From the NCBI RefSeq assembly GCF_041052385.1, contig NZ_CP163439.1, positions 10,405,001 to 10,469,000 of the forward strand: DNA of 64,000 nucleotides. Reading direction: 5' to 3'. Shown one piece after another: positions 43,187 to 51,286 of the stretch; the stretch's first letter is position 1; each line of letters starts with the position of its first letter. A program made the position numbers and the translations under genes. Source of the stretch: Streptomyces sp. R28 (GTDB lineage: Bacteria > Actinomycetota > Actinomycetes > Streptomycetales > Streptomycetaceae). Under the pieces are notes generated by a model that was not told where the DNA came from, searched no databases, and saw nothing but the letters and a program-made list of their open reading frames with translations.

Positions 43187-43477
43187 TGCTGGCAGGGTAC
43201 TGAGTGCTGCCAGTTGTTCGTCCGAGGCCGGTTCCCCCGAGTCGGGCAGCAGTTGGGGGATGCCGTCGATCACTGGATAGCGGCGACGCAGGCGGGGGTT
43301 GTAGAGCGCGGAACCCGGTTCCCCCGAGTCGGGCAGCAGTTGGGGGATGCCGTCGATCACTGGATAGCGGCGACGCAGGCGGGGGTTGTAGAGCGCGGAA
43401 CCCGGTTCGTCCAGGATCAGCGGGCCCTTGTCGAGTGGACAGACAAGGATCCTCAGCAGCGGGTTGTCGGGCTTCAT
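43178..43477 (-). CDS. Trm112-like (UPF0434) protein with perfect internal duplication
   Basis: 99-residue form of a small protein normally 56-70 residues. The start (LLRILVCPLDKGPLILDEPG) and RRYPVIDGIPQLLPDSG fit the Trm112/YcaR family, which binds or activates partner methyltransferases. A segment of 29 residues (EPGSALYNPRLRRRYPVIDG through DSG) occurs twice in tandem, identical in sequence, from an 87-bp perfect DNA duplication. The frame is kept, but the fold must carry an extra strand pair or be unstable. The second CPxC half of the zinc site common in relatives is not seen. Confidence 0.8.
   Translation of the reverse strand: MKPDNPLLRILVCPLDKGPLILDEPGSALYNPRLRRRYPVIDGIPQLLPDSGEPGSALYNPRLRRRYPVIDGIPQLLPDSGEPASDEQLAALSTLPAAH
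43228..43401. repeat. 87-bp perfect tandem duplication
   Basis: Copy 1 is 43228-43314, copy 2 is 43315-43401, with no differences, and a 7-bp partial third start (CCGGTTC). Its length, a multiple of three, keeps the Trm112-like gene open. Perfect identity suggests a very recent event, or an assembly artefact. Confidence 0.95.
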
Positions 43478-43490
43478 GAGCGGTTCCCTT

Positions 43491-43550
43491 CGTGGGCGGG
43501 CGGGCGGGCGGGGCGGTGGCGGGCGGGCGGGGCGGGGCGGTGCGCGTCGT
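43491..43550 (+). repeat. G-rich low-complexity tract
   Basis: Repeated GGGCGG/GGCGGGC words just upstream of the Trm112-like start. On the plus strand they could form G-quadruplexes, on the minus strand a C-rich leader. No gene is seen here. Confidence 0.6.
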
Positions 43551-43571
43551 GACGCGGCAGGGTGAGCACCG

Positions 43572-43718
43572 GTCCGCAACCGCCTGCGGCAGATCCGGGA
43601 CCTGCGGGGTGAGGACCTGGAAGACCCCGACCGCCGCTTCGAACTCGAACTGGTCCTGCGAACGCGGCGGTTGCGCGGCGGTTGCGCGGGGAGTTCACCG
43701 ACCCGCACGCCTGAGTGA
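43572..43718 (+). pseudogene. Relic of PucR-family regulator C-terminus
   Basis: An open stretch without a start codon reads VRNRLRQIRDLRGEDLEDPD, then RRFELELVLRTRRL and a stop at 43716-43718. This matches the last helix-turn-helix helices of PucR/CdaR regulators (compare LRYRLRRAEELTG in the intact gene at 23749-25407). About 48 codons remain of a roughly 400-550-residue protein. Likely the remains of a deleted gene. Confidence 0.5.
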
Positions 43719-43745
43719 GCACCTCGGTGATCGTATTGATTGCAA

Positions 43746-43761
43746 ACGATCGATATGATTG
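43746..43761. promoter_or_regulatory. Operator-like motif A, regulator promoter
   Basis: ACGATCGATATGATTG, of pattern ACGATCG-N3-TGATTG, recurs at 44939-44954 in front of the binding-protein gene. It lies 79 bp upstream of the DeoR/LacI-type regulator start, so it is probably its own operator. Confidence 0.65.
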
Positions 43762-43839
43762 TGGGCGTAGAGTGTGCAGCTCGGGACCACGCCCCGCGTG
43801 TGCCCGTGGATCGTTCGACCGTTGCCCCAGGGGGAACCG

Positions 43840-44931
43840 ATGCGACTGCACGTCGACCAGCGTCATGAGCGGGTGCTCGAACTCGTCCGGGAGCGGGGCA
43901 GCCTCCGGGTCTCCGAACTCGCCGTCGAACTCGGCGTCTCGGCGGTCACCCTGCGGCGTGACGTGGAGGCGCTCGCCGCACAGGGCCGGGTGCATCGGCT
44001 GCACGGTGCGGTGGTGTGGCCGGGGGATACGGCCGTCGAAGGGCGGGAGCGGTCGGAGGGCGCCGAGGGCGCGGTGATCGGAATGATCGTTCCGACCACG
44101 AGCTACATCTTCGCGGACATCGTCCGCGGCGCCCGCGAGGCCGTGGCGGCGCAAGGCGGCCGCTTGGTCCTGGGGGTGTCCGGATACGTCGATGCCGAGG
44201 ACCCCGTCCAGGCCGAGCACCTTCTCTCGGGCGGCGCGCAGGGACTGCTCGTCGCGCCCAGCTGGTTCGGCGGAGTCCCCGAGGACGGCCAGGAGAAGTG
44301 GCTGCTGGCGCGCGATGTGCCCGCTGTCCTGGTCGAACGCCTGGCCCCGCCCGGCAACCCCGCCGCGGTGCTGGACCGGGTGCGCACCGACCGCGCCCAC
44401 GGCGCCGCCGTCGCCGTCGGGCACTTCGCGAGCCTCGGGCACCGCAGGATCACCGCCGTCCTGCAGGAGGGCCCCCACGCCACCCAGATCACCGCCGGTT
44501 ACCAGGCGGCCGTGCAGGCCCTGGGCCTCGACGTGGACAAGGGCGCCCCGACCGTGCGCGAACACGGGGACTACGAGGCCAGCGTCGACTACCTCGTCGA
44601 GGCGGTGAAGAAGCGTCGCGTCACCGCCGCGCTGGTGCACAGCGACGAGGACGCGATCGTGCTGGTGCCGCGGCTGCAGGCGTGCGGCATCCGGGTCCCG
44701 GACGACCTCGCGCTGATCGCGTACGAGGACGAGGTGGCCGGCCTCTCCGACGTACCGCTCACCGCCGTCGCGCCCCCCACGCGCGCGGTGGGGGAGATGG
44801 CCGCCAAGCTGCTGCTGGAGCGCCTCGCGGAACGCCGGAGCGGACGGGAGCCGGGCCCGCGCCAACACCTCGACCTGCTCCCGGAGTTGAGGATCCGTTC
44901 CTCCTGTGGCGGTGAAACGGTCACCGAATGA
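43840..44931 (+). CDS. DeoR-type HTH / LacI-type sensor hybrid repressor
   Basis: 363-residue regulator. Residues 1-60 form a DeoR-like winged helix (HERVLELVRERGSLRVSELA, LGVSAVTLRRDVEAL) and residues 75-355 a LacI-type periplasmic-binding sensor (GMIVPTTSYIFADIVRGARE, VVLVPRLQACGIRVPDDLAL pattern). The DeoR-wHTH plus LacI-sensor mix is common in actinobacteria. AGGGGGAACCG precedes the ATG. It starts the region of a sugar operon and should act on the two ACGATCG-N3-TGATTG motifs. Confidence 0.88.
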   Translation: MRLHVDQRHERVLELVRERGSLRVSELAVELGVSAVTLRRDVEALAAQGRVHRLHGAVVWPGDTAVEGRERSEGAEGAVIGMIVPTTSYIFADIVRGAREAVAAQGGRLVLGVSGYVDAEDPVQAEHLLSGGAQGLLVAPSWFGGVPEDGQEKWLLARDVPAVLVERLAPPGNPAAVLDRVRTDRAHGAAVAVGHFASLGHRRITAVLQEGPHATQITAGYQAAVQALGLDVDKGAPTVREHGDYEASVDYLVEAVKKRRVTAALVHSDEDAIVLVPRLQACGIRVPDDLALIAYEDEVAGLSDVPLTAVAPPTRAVGEMAAKLLLERLAERRSGREPGPRQHLDLLPELRIRSSCGGETVTE

Positions 44932-44938
44932 GCGATCG

Positions 44939-44954
44939 ACGATCGTTTTGATTG
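44939..44954. promoter_or_regulatory. Operator-like motif B, ABC operon promoter
   Basis: ACGATCGTTTTGATTG shares ACGATCG-N3-TGATTG with 43746-43761. It is 92 bp upstream of the binding-protein start and overlaps nothing coding, so it is the likely operator for the whole uptake operon. Confidence 0.65.
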
Positions 44955-45046
44955 TTTCGCGCGAACGCTCTTGACTCTGATCGTGTGTGCACAAAAGATG
45001 TCCTGCGACCGCCTCTGCCCGTACGAGGTCTCGTAGGAGACGTGCC

Positions 45047-46363
45047 ATGACACGCACTTCACGTTCGTTCCGCACGACCGCCACGACCGCCTTCGCCGCC
45101 GTGGCCGCGCTCGGTCTGCTCGCCACGGCCTGCGGGGGCGACGCCGACTCGACCGACACCGCCGCGGCGGGCAAGCCGGTCACGCTCACCTACTGGACCT
45201 GGACACTCGGGGCCAAGTCGACCGCGGAGGCGTTCAACAGGACGCACAAGGACATCAAGGTCGAGTTCACCGAGATACCGAGCGGCACCGAGGGCTACAG
45301 CAAGCTCGCCAACGCGGTGAAGGCGGGCAACGCCCCCGATGTGGCCACGATCGAGTACCAGATGGTCCCCGAGTTCGCGAGCCAGGGCAATCTGATCGAC
45401 TTGAGCGAGTACGCCGGTGAAACGGTCAAGACGAAGTTCCCGCAATCGATCCAGGATCTCGTGACCTTCGGCGGCAAGACCTGGAGCGTGCCGTACGACG
45501 CCGCGCCGCAGCTGTACTACTACCGCACCGACCTGTTCAAGAAGTACGGCATCGAAGTCCCCCGGACCTGGGACGAGTTCAGGACGGCCGCCGAGCAGGT
45601 CAAGAAGCAGGACAAGAACGTCCGGCTCGCCTCCATGCCCAAGAGCGACCCGGCCCTGCTCGCCGCACTGTCCTGGCAGGCCGGCGGTAAGTGGTTCTCC
45701 ACCGAGGGCGACGCCTGGAAGCCCGCCGTCGACGACACCGCGAGCAACAAGGTCGCCGCCTACTGGGACGGCCTGATCAAGGACGACCTCGTGCAGTCCT
45801 TCACCGCCTACAGCCCCGAGGAGACCAAGGCCCGCACCTCCGGCAAGACCCTCTCCTTCCTGGGCGCCTCCTGGTCCGCCGGCGGTATGAATACCGCCAT
45901 GCCCGACCAGAAGGGCAAGTGGGCCGCCGCGCCCATGCCGCACTGGGGCACGGCCGCCAGCGGCAACTACGGCGGCACCTCCTACGGTGTCCTCAAGGGC
46001 AGCGAACACGCCGAGGCCGCCGCCGAGTTCATCACCTGGCTCACCACGGACAAGGCCGGTGTCGAGGCCCGGCTCGCCGACCTCGACTCACCCAGCAGCG
46101 CCCTGCCCGCCAACCCCGAGATGCGCGAAGTGGCCGCCGCCGAGTTCGACACCGCCTACCTGGGCGGCCAGAACCTCTACGCCCTCGCCTCCGAACAGGT
46201 CGACACCATCGTCTCCGGCTGGACCTGGGGCCCGAACCAGATGGACGTCTACACGGCCATCCAGGACGAGACCGCCAAGTCGGGCTTCACCCAGGGCATC
46301 GAAGCGGGGCAGCGCAAGGCCGAGTCCGGCATCACGGAGCGGGGTCTGAAGCTCGCGGAATGA
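45047..46363 (+). CDS. Sugar-type ABC transporter substrate-binding lipoprotein
   Basis: 438-residue family 1 binding protein with lipobox LLATACGG (Cys about 29). It has TYWTWTLGAKSTAEAFNRTH, NAPDVATIEYQMVPEFAS and YDAAPQLYYYRTDLFKKYG. It binds an unknown solute outside the membrane. AGGAGA precedes the ATG. First gene of the operon 45047-51209. Confidence 0.92.
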   Translation: MTRTSRSFRTTATTAFAAVAALGLLATACGGDADSTDTAAAGKPVTLTYWTWTLGAKSTAEAFNRTHKDIKVEFTEIPSGTEGYSKLANAVKAGNAPDVATIEYQMVPEFASQGNLIDLSEYAGETVKTKFPQSIQDLVTFGGKTWSVPYDAAPQLYYYRTDLFKKYGIEVPRTWDEFRTAAEQVKKQDKNVRLASMPKSDPALLAALSWQAGGKWFSTEGDAWKPAVDDTASNKVAAYWDGLIKDDLVQSFTAYSPEETKARTSGKTLSFLGASWSAGGMNTAMPDQKGKWAAAPMPHWGTAASGNYGGTSYGVLKGSEHAEAAAEFITWLTTDKAGVEARLADLDSPSSALPANPEMREVAAAEFDTAYLGGQNLYALASEQVDTIVSGWTWGPNQMDVYTAIQDETAKSGFTQGIEAGQRKAESGITERGLKLAE

Positions 46364-46451
46364 GGACGCGGGGCGGGGCGGCGGGTGGCCGGTGGCTGCG
46401 GCGCGCTCCGGATCCGCGTTGCGCGGGACGTCCGTTCGCTGACACCCGCGG

Positions 46452-46577
46452 GGCGGAACCGGTGCCCGCGCCGCCGGTCTACGCATCGGTGCCCGCGCCG
46501 CCGGCCTCGGCGTCGGTGCCCGCGCCGCCGGGGTCTACGCATCGGTGCCCCCGCCACCGGTCTCGGCATCGTGCCCC
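46452..46577. repeat. Degenerate 27-29-bp tandem repeat between transporter genes
   Basis: About four imperfect units with the core CGGTGCCCGCGCCGCCGG, linked by CTACGCAT or CTCGGCGT variants, in the 293-bp gap between the binding-protein stop and the permease start. On RNA it is rich in GC stems. The gap otherwise holds no gene I can support. Confidence 0.75.
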
Positions 46578-46656
46578 GCCCACGGCAGCCCCCTCCGGCC
46601 CCTGCTCCCGATCCTTCAGCGTCTGCCGCTCCCCGTCCGCCCATCAAGGAGTCGCC

Positions 46657-47673
46657 GTGGCACTACCCCTGGCCCGCCCCACCCGCCGACCGCCGTCGGC
46701 CAAGAGCCGCCGCCCCTCGGCCCGCCCCTCGGCCCGCCCCCCGGCCCGGCGTCCGGCCCGGTCCCCGAGCGCCTCCCGTCTCCGGCGCAGTCAGCGGCGC
46801 ACGGCCGCCCTGCTCATCACACCGTTCTTCGTGCTGTTCGCCGTGGTCATGGCGGCCCCCATCGGCTACGCCGTGTGGATGAGCCTGTTCCAGGAGCGCT
46901 CCTCCGGGCTCGGGTTCGGCGGCACCGAACAGGTCTTCGCCGGCTTCGGCAACTACACCAAAGCCCTGGCCGACGCCGGCTTCCGTGCCTCCTTCGCGCA
47001 CATCGCGCTCTACTGCGCCCTGTACATCCCGGTCATGATCGGCGGCTCCCTCGCCTTGGCCCTCCTGGTCGATTCGGCCCTCGCCCGCGCCAAGCGTTTC
47101 TTCCAACTCGCCCTGTTCCTGCCGCACGCGATCCCCGGACTGATCGCATCGATCATCTGGATCTACCTGTACACGCCGGGGCTGAGCCCGGTGCTCGAAT
47201 GGATCGGCGCGTTCGGCGGTTCCTGGGACTTCTACCGCAACGATCATGTGCTCGCATCACTGGTCAATCTGAGCGCCTGGCAGTGGATGGGCTACAACAT
47301 GGTCATCTTCTACGCCGCCCTGCAGGCCGTTCCGCGCGAAGTGATCGAAGCGGCCGTCGTGGACGGTGCCGGCGCACTGCGCACCGCTCTGCAGATCAAG
47401 GTGCCGATGATCGCCTCCGCGATCGTCATGACCGTTCTGTTCACCTGCGTGGGTGCGATCCAGATCTTCACCGAGCCGAAGCTCCTCAACCAGCGCGGAG
47501 CACCTTCTATCGACACCGAGTGGTCCCCGACCCTGTTCATCTGGAAGGCCGGTTTCGTGCGCCACGACTACGGCCTGGCCGCCGCCGCGTCCCTGATGCT
47601 GGCCGCCCTCGGCGTAGTCCTCTCCTACCTCGTCACCCGGCTCGGCAACCGGTGGAAGGCAGCCACGTCATGA
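46657..47673 (+). CDS. Sugar-type ABC transporter permease (MalF type)
   Basis: 338-residue permease. A long basic, Pro/Ala-rich N-terminus (about 45 residues) comes before the first membrane segment (LLITPFFVLFAVVMAAPIGY); six predicted segments follow. The EAA loop reads REVIEAAVVDGAGALRTALQ. The GTG at 46657 has AAGGAG upstream. Its stop overlaps the next permease start (ATGA). Confidence 0.92.
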   Translation: MALPLARPTRRPPSAKSRRPSARPSARPPARRPARSPSASRLRRSQRRTAALLITPFFVLFAVVMAAPIGYAVWMSLFQERSSGLGFGGTEQVFAGFGNYTKALADAGFRASFAHIALYCALYIPVMIGGSLALALLVDSALARAKRFFQLALFLPHAIPGLIASIIWIYLYTPGLSPVLEWIGAFGGSWDFYRNDHVLASLVNLSAWQWMGYNMVIFYAALQAVPREVIEAAVVDGAGALRTALQIKVPMIASAIVMTVLFTCVGAIQIFTEPKLLNQRGAPSIDTEWSPTLFIWKAGFVRHDYGLAAAASLMLAALGVVLSYLVTRLGNRWKAATS

Positions 47674-48593
47674 GCACCCTCACCCACGACACCGCACCCG
47701 CCACACAGCCGTCCGCCAGCCCCCGGCCCGCAACGACCGCCCCCCGCCGCACCACCCCGAACGCCCTGCTCTCCAAGGGCGCCGTCAACGGCCTGCTGAT
47801 CATCGCCGCCGGCTACACACTCCTGCCCGTCACCTGGCTGCTCTTCGCCGCCACCAAGAACCACCGCGACCTCTTCGCCACCTCCGGCTTCGCCTTCGGC
47901 GACTTCAACCTCCTCGCCAACCTGCGCCACGTCCTCACCTTCAACGACGGCATCTATCTGCGCTGGTTCGGCAACAGCGTCCTCTACTCCGTCGTCGGAT
48001 CCGCCGCCTCCACACTCATCTGTGTCGCCACCGGCTACGCCTTCGACAAGTACGACTTCCACGGCAAGGAGAAGCTGTTCGGCCTGGTCCTCGGCGGCGT
48101 CCTCGTCCCCACCACCGTCATCCAGCTGCCGATGTACCTGCTCGCCACCAAGGCCGGCATCGTCAACACCTACTGGGCGCTGCTCCTGCCCGCCCTGGTC
48201 AACCCCTTCGGCGTCTACCTCGCCCGCGTCTTCTCCGAGGGCTACGTCCCGAACGAGGTCCTCGAAGCGGCCCGCGTCGACGGCGCCGGCGAACTGCGCA
48301 CCTTCGCCCGCGTCTCCCTGCCCATGTTGGCGCCGGGCTTCATGACGATCTTCCTGTTCTCCTTCACCGCCAGCTGGAACAACTTCTTCGGCGCCCTGGT
48401 CATGCTCAACGACGAGCAGCTCTATCCCGTCAACCTGGGCCTGTTCATGTGGAACAGCGTCACCCAGCAACAGCCCGAGTTCTACTCGCTCGTGATCACG
48501 GGCTCGCTCGTCGCCGTCGTCCCGCTCGTCGTCGCCTTCGTCTGCCTGCAGCGCTTCTGGCGCTCCGGCCTGACCGCGGGCGCGGTGAAATGA
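47670..48593 (+). CDS. Sugar-type ABC transporter permease (MalG type)
   Basis: 307-residue permease with six predicted membrane segments. The EAA loop is NEVLEAARVDGAGELRTFAR, followed by PMLAPGFMTIFLFSFTASWN. ATGA overlaps couple it to both the preceding permease and the following dehydrogenase gene. No ATPase gene is in the operon. Confidence 0.93.
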   Translation: MSTLTHDTAPATQPSASPRPATTAPRRTTPNALLSKGAVNGLLIIAAGYTLLPVTWLLFAATKNHRDLFATSGFAFGDFNLLANLRHVLTFNDGIYLRWFGNSVLYSVVGSAASTLICVATGYAFDKYDFHGKEKLFGLVLGGVLVPTTVIQLPMYLLATKAGIVNTYWALLLPALVNPFGVYLARVFSEGYVPNEVLEAARVDGAGELRTFARVSLPMLAPGFMTIFLFSFTASWNNFFGALVMLNDEQLYPVNLGLFMWNSVTQQQPEFYSLVITGSLVAVVPLVVAFVCLQRFWRSGLTAGAVK

Positions 48594-49723
48594 CGACGCC
48601 ACCCCCGACGCCCGTACCGGAAGGCACCCTGCTGAACACCACGCCCGGACCAGACGGCACGCCCCAACCGGACGGCAACACGCATCCGCACGGCAGCACA
48701 TCCCGGCCGCACGGCAGCACGCGCCGACCACGCACGGTCCTCGCCATGGGCTCCGAGGTCCACCGCCGACTGCTCGCGGAGAACGCACTCGACCGCCTCC
48801 ACCAGGTCGCCCTCGTCGACGTCACGACCACCGTCACCGACCTCACCACCGCGGATGCCCATCAACTCGCCCGCGCCGAAGTCCTGTTCACTCACTGGGG
48901 CGCACTCCCGCTCACCGAGGACGCGCTGCACCGGATGCCCCGGTTGCGCGCGGTCGTTCACGCGGCAGGCTCCGTCAAGCACCACATCACCGACGCCGTC
49001 TGGCGCCGCGGCATCACCGTCTCCTCCGCGGCCGCCGCCAACGCCCTGCCCGTCGCCGAATTCACCCTCGCCGCCATCCTGTTCGCGAACAAACGCGTCC
49101 TCGACGTCGCCCGCGCCTACGCCACCGCACGAACCCGCCCCGACCTGCTGCCGTACTACAGCGGCTACGGCAACTACCACCGCACCGTCGGTATCGTCGG
49201 CGCCTCCCGCATCGGCCGCCGCGTCATCGACCTGCTGCGCCCGCTCGACCTCGACGTCCTCCTCCACGACCCCTATCTCGACCCCGAGCAGGCGCGCGCC
49301 CTCGGCGCAGCACACGTCGGCCTCGACGATCTCGTCCGGCGCAGCGACGTGGTCTCCATCCACGCGCCCCAACTCCCCGAGACGCACCACATGTTCGACG
49401 CGCGCCGGATCGCCCTCCTGAAGGACGGCGCCACGCTCGTCAACACCGCCCGCGGCAGCCTCGTCGACACCGACGCCCTCACCGCGCACCTGGTCACCGG
49501 CCGTATCCACGCCGTCCTCGACGTCACCGAACCCGAGGCACCGCCGGCGGACTCGCCGCTGTACTCCCTGCCCAACGTGCTCCTCACCCCGCACATCGCG
49601 GGCTCCCTCGGCAATGAACTCGGCCGCATGACCGACTGGGCGGTCGACGAGGTCGCTCGGTACGCCCAGGGTCTGCCCTTCGCGTACGAGGTCGCGCCGG
49701 AGGAGCTGACCCGCTCCGCATGA
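48590..49723 (+). CDS. D-isomer-specific 2-hydroxyacid dehydrogenase family protein
   Basis: 377-residue NAD-dependent dehydrogenase. NAD-binding GIVGASRIGRRVIDLL (family GxGxxG reads GASRIG), substrate Arg in NTARGSLVDTDAL and the C-terminal catalytic His in LLTPHIAGSLG are present. The first about 45 residues are a low-complexity Pro/Thr/Gly-rich extension with a repeated HGST-RPHGST motif. It is coupled to the permease by an ATGA overlap, so it should act on the imported compound. The substrate may be a sugar acid or 2-hydroxyacid; unproven. Confidence 0.85.
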   Translation: MTTPPPTPVPEGTLLNTTPGPDGTPQPDGNTHPHGSTSRPHGSTRRPRTVLAMGSEVHRRLLAENALDRLHQVALVDVTTTVTDLTTADAHQLARAEVLFTHWGALPLTEDALHRMPRLRAVVHAAGSVKHHITDAVWRRGITVSSAAAANALPVAEFTLAAILFANKRVLDVARAYATARTRPDLLPYYSGYGNYHRTVGIVGASRIGRRVIDLLRPLDLDVLLHDPYLDPEQARALGAAHVGLDDLVRRSDVVSIHAPQLPETHHMFDARRIALLKDGATLVNTARGSLVDTDALTAHLVTGRIHAVLDVTEPEAPPADSPLYSLPNVLLTPHIAGSLGNELGRMTDWAVDEVARYAQGLPFAYEVAPEELTRSA

Positions 49724-49736
49724 GAAAGGAACGTCC

Positions 49737-51209
49737 GTGCAGAACACCACCCACCGCGTCCTCGTCGTCGGCGTCGACGGCGTACGCCTGGACGTACTGA
49801 ACCGCCTGCCCACCCCCCACCTCGACGCCCTGGCCGCCGAAGGCTTCCTCACCCCGGTCGAGGTGGACGCCGATACGCCCACCATGTCGGGTCCCTGCTG
49901 GGCGACCGTCGTCACCGGCGTGACGGTCGCCAAGCACGGTGTGTGGAGCAACGACCTCACCGGCCACCGCCTCGACGTCTTCCCTGACTTCGCCACCCGC
50001 CTCGCGGTGCAGGACGGCCGTCGCACCTTCGTCGCCGCCGGCTGGCGGCCCCTGATGCAGGCACACGAGGGCGGCCCCCTCTTCCGCTCCCCGTCCAGGA
50101 CCGCGTACGTCTCCCCGACGGCGGACACCCCCGAAGCCTGGGAACACTGCGACGAGCAGATCACCGACGCGGCCGCCCGCATGCTGGCCGACGCCGCCGA
50201 CGACACGGTGGCGTCCTTCGTCTACCTCGGCGCACCCGACGAGACCGCGCACGTCCTGGGCTGCGGCGAGGCATACGAGCACGCGATCCGCCGTGCCGAC
50301 GCACGCCTCGGCCGACTGCTCGCCGCCGTGCGCTCCCGGCCCTCATACGCCGACGAACACTGGACCTTCCTCGTCGTCACCGACCACGGCCACGTCGACG
50401 CGGGCGGCCACGGCGGTCGTACGCCCGAGGAGCGCACCGCATGGCTGGCCGCGGCCGGCCCGGGGATCGGCGGCTCGGCGCCGCGTCCCCTGCGCCACGC
50501 CGATGTCGCGGCCCAGGTGTTCGCCGCCCTGGGCCGCCACCCCGACCGGCACTGGACGCTCGACGGCCGTCCCTTCGCCGCCGCCCCGCACGCCGTGCTC
50601 CTCGACATGGACGGCACGCTCGTCGACACCGAGTCGCTGTGGCTGCGCACGGTCCGTGAGACCGTGCCCCGGATCGGCACCGACGACCTGTTCGACGCCC
50701 TGGGCCGCTCGGCCGCCGAGGCCGCCGCCCGCCTCCAGCCCCTGACCGGCGGCGATCCGAACGCACTCGCCGCGGACTTGGAAACCCGCTTTCTGGCGGC
50801 CGTGCAACGCGAGGCGCCCCCGCTCCCCGGTGCCCTGGAACTCCTCGACCTGCTCCGGGAGTTGGGCATCCCGACCGCGCTCGTCTCGGCGTCATCGAGG
50901 CCGGTCGTGGACGCCGTACTGAAGATCCTGGGCGCCCACGGATTCCGTACGACGGTCGCCGAAGGCGAGACACCTCGCACCAAGCCCGCCGCCGACCCCT
51001 ACCTCGCCGCCGCCCGGGCTCTCGGGGTGGACGCGGCCGCCTGCCTCGCCGTCGAGGACTCACCGACGGGCGTCGCGGCCGCCGAGGCGGCGGGCTGCCG
51101 CGTGCTGGCCGTCCCGTCGTACGCGCCCGTCGAGCCCGGTCCTCGGCGCACCGTGCGCCGTGGCCTGGAAGGAATCGGCAGGCAGGAACTGTGGTCGGCG
51201 GGGCTGTGA
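49737..51209 (+). CDS. Phosphodiesterase/alkaline-phosphatase-superfamily domain fused to HAD phosphatase
   Basis: 490-residue fusion. Residues 1-280 belong to the nucleotide pyrophosphatase/phosphodiesterase branch of the alkaline phosphatase superfamily: metal Asp14 in VVGVDGVRLD, nucleophile region TPTMSGPCWATVVTG, and VVTDHGHVDAGGHGG. Residues 285-490 form a HAD hydrolase of beta-phosphoglucomutase type with Asp290 in LLDMDGTLVD and the acid motif VEDSPTGVAAAEAAG. Two successive phosphatase steps in one protein suggest breakdown of a phosphodiester or phosphorylated compound. GTG at 49737, AAAGGA upstream. Last gene of the uptake operon. Confidence 0.86.
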   Translation: MQNTTHRVLVVGVDGVRLDVLNRLPTPHLDALAAEGFLTPVEVDADTPTMSGPCWATVVTGVTVAKHGVWSNDLTGHRLDVFPDFATRLAVQDGRRTFVAAGWRPLMQAHEGGPLFRSPSRTAYVSPTADTPEAWEHCDEQITDAAARMLADAADDTVASFVYLGAPDETAHVLGCGEAYEHAIRRADARLGRLLAAVRSRPSYADEHWTFLVVTDHGHVDAGGHGGRTPEERTAWLAAAGPGIGGSAPRPLRHADVAAQVFAALGRHPDRHWTLDGRPFAAAPHAVLLDMDGTLVDTESLWLRTVRETVPRIGTDDLFDALGRSAAEAAARLQPLTGGDPNALAADLETRFLAAVQREAPPLPGALELLDLLRELGIPTALVSASSRPVVDAVLKILGAHGFRTTVAEGETPRTKPAADPYLAAARALGVDAAACLAVEDSPTGVAAAEAAGCRVLAVPSYAPVEPGPRRTVRRGLEGIGRQELWSAGL

Positions 51210-51286
51210 CCTCGGCTTCCGCGATGTTTGTCCGGTGAGCGCCAGTCTGCGTACGATCGGCTGCCGCCGCAGCCGAGGAGTCCCGC

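Noticed and set aside
43491..43550. G-rich tract as a regulatory G-quadruplex
   Set aside because: GC-rich simple sequence is common here; kept only as a low-complexity feature without a functional claim.
46364..46656. Coding region in the gap between binding protein and permease
   Set aside because: Only repeat-derived Pro/Ala/Arg strings in all frames; the GTG at 46657 with AAGGAG is a convincing permease start.
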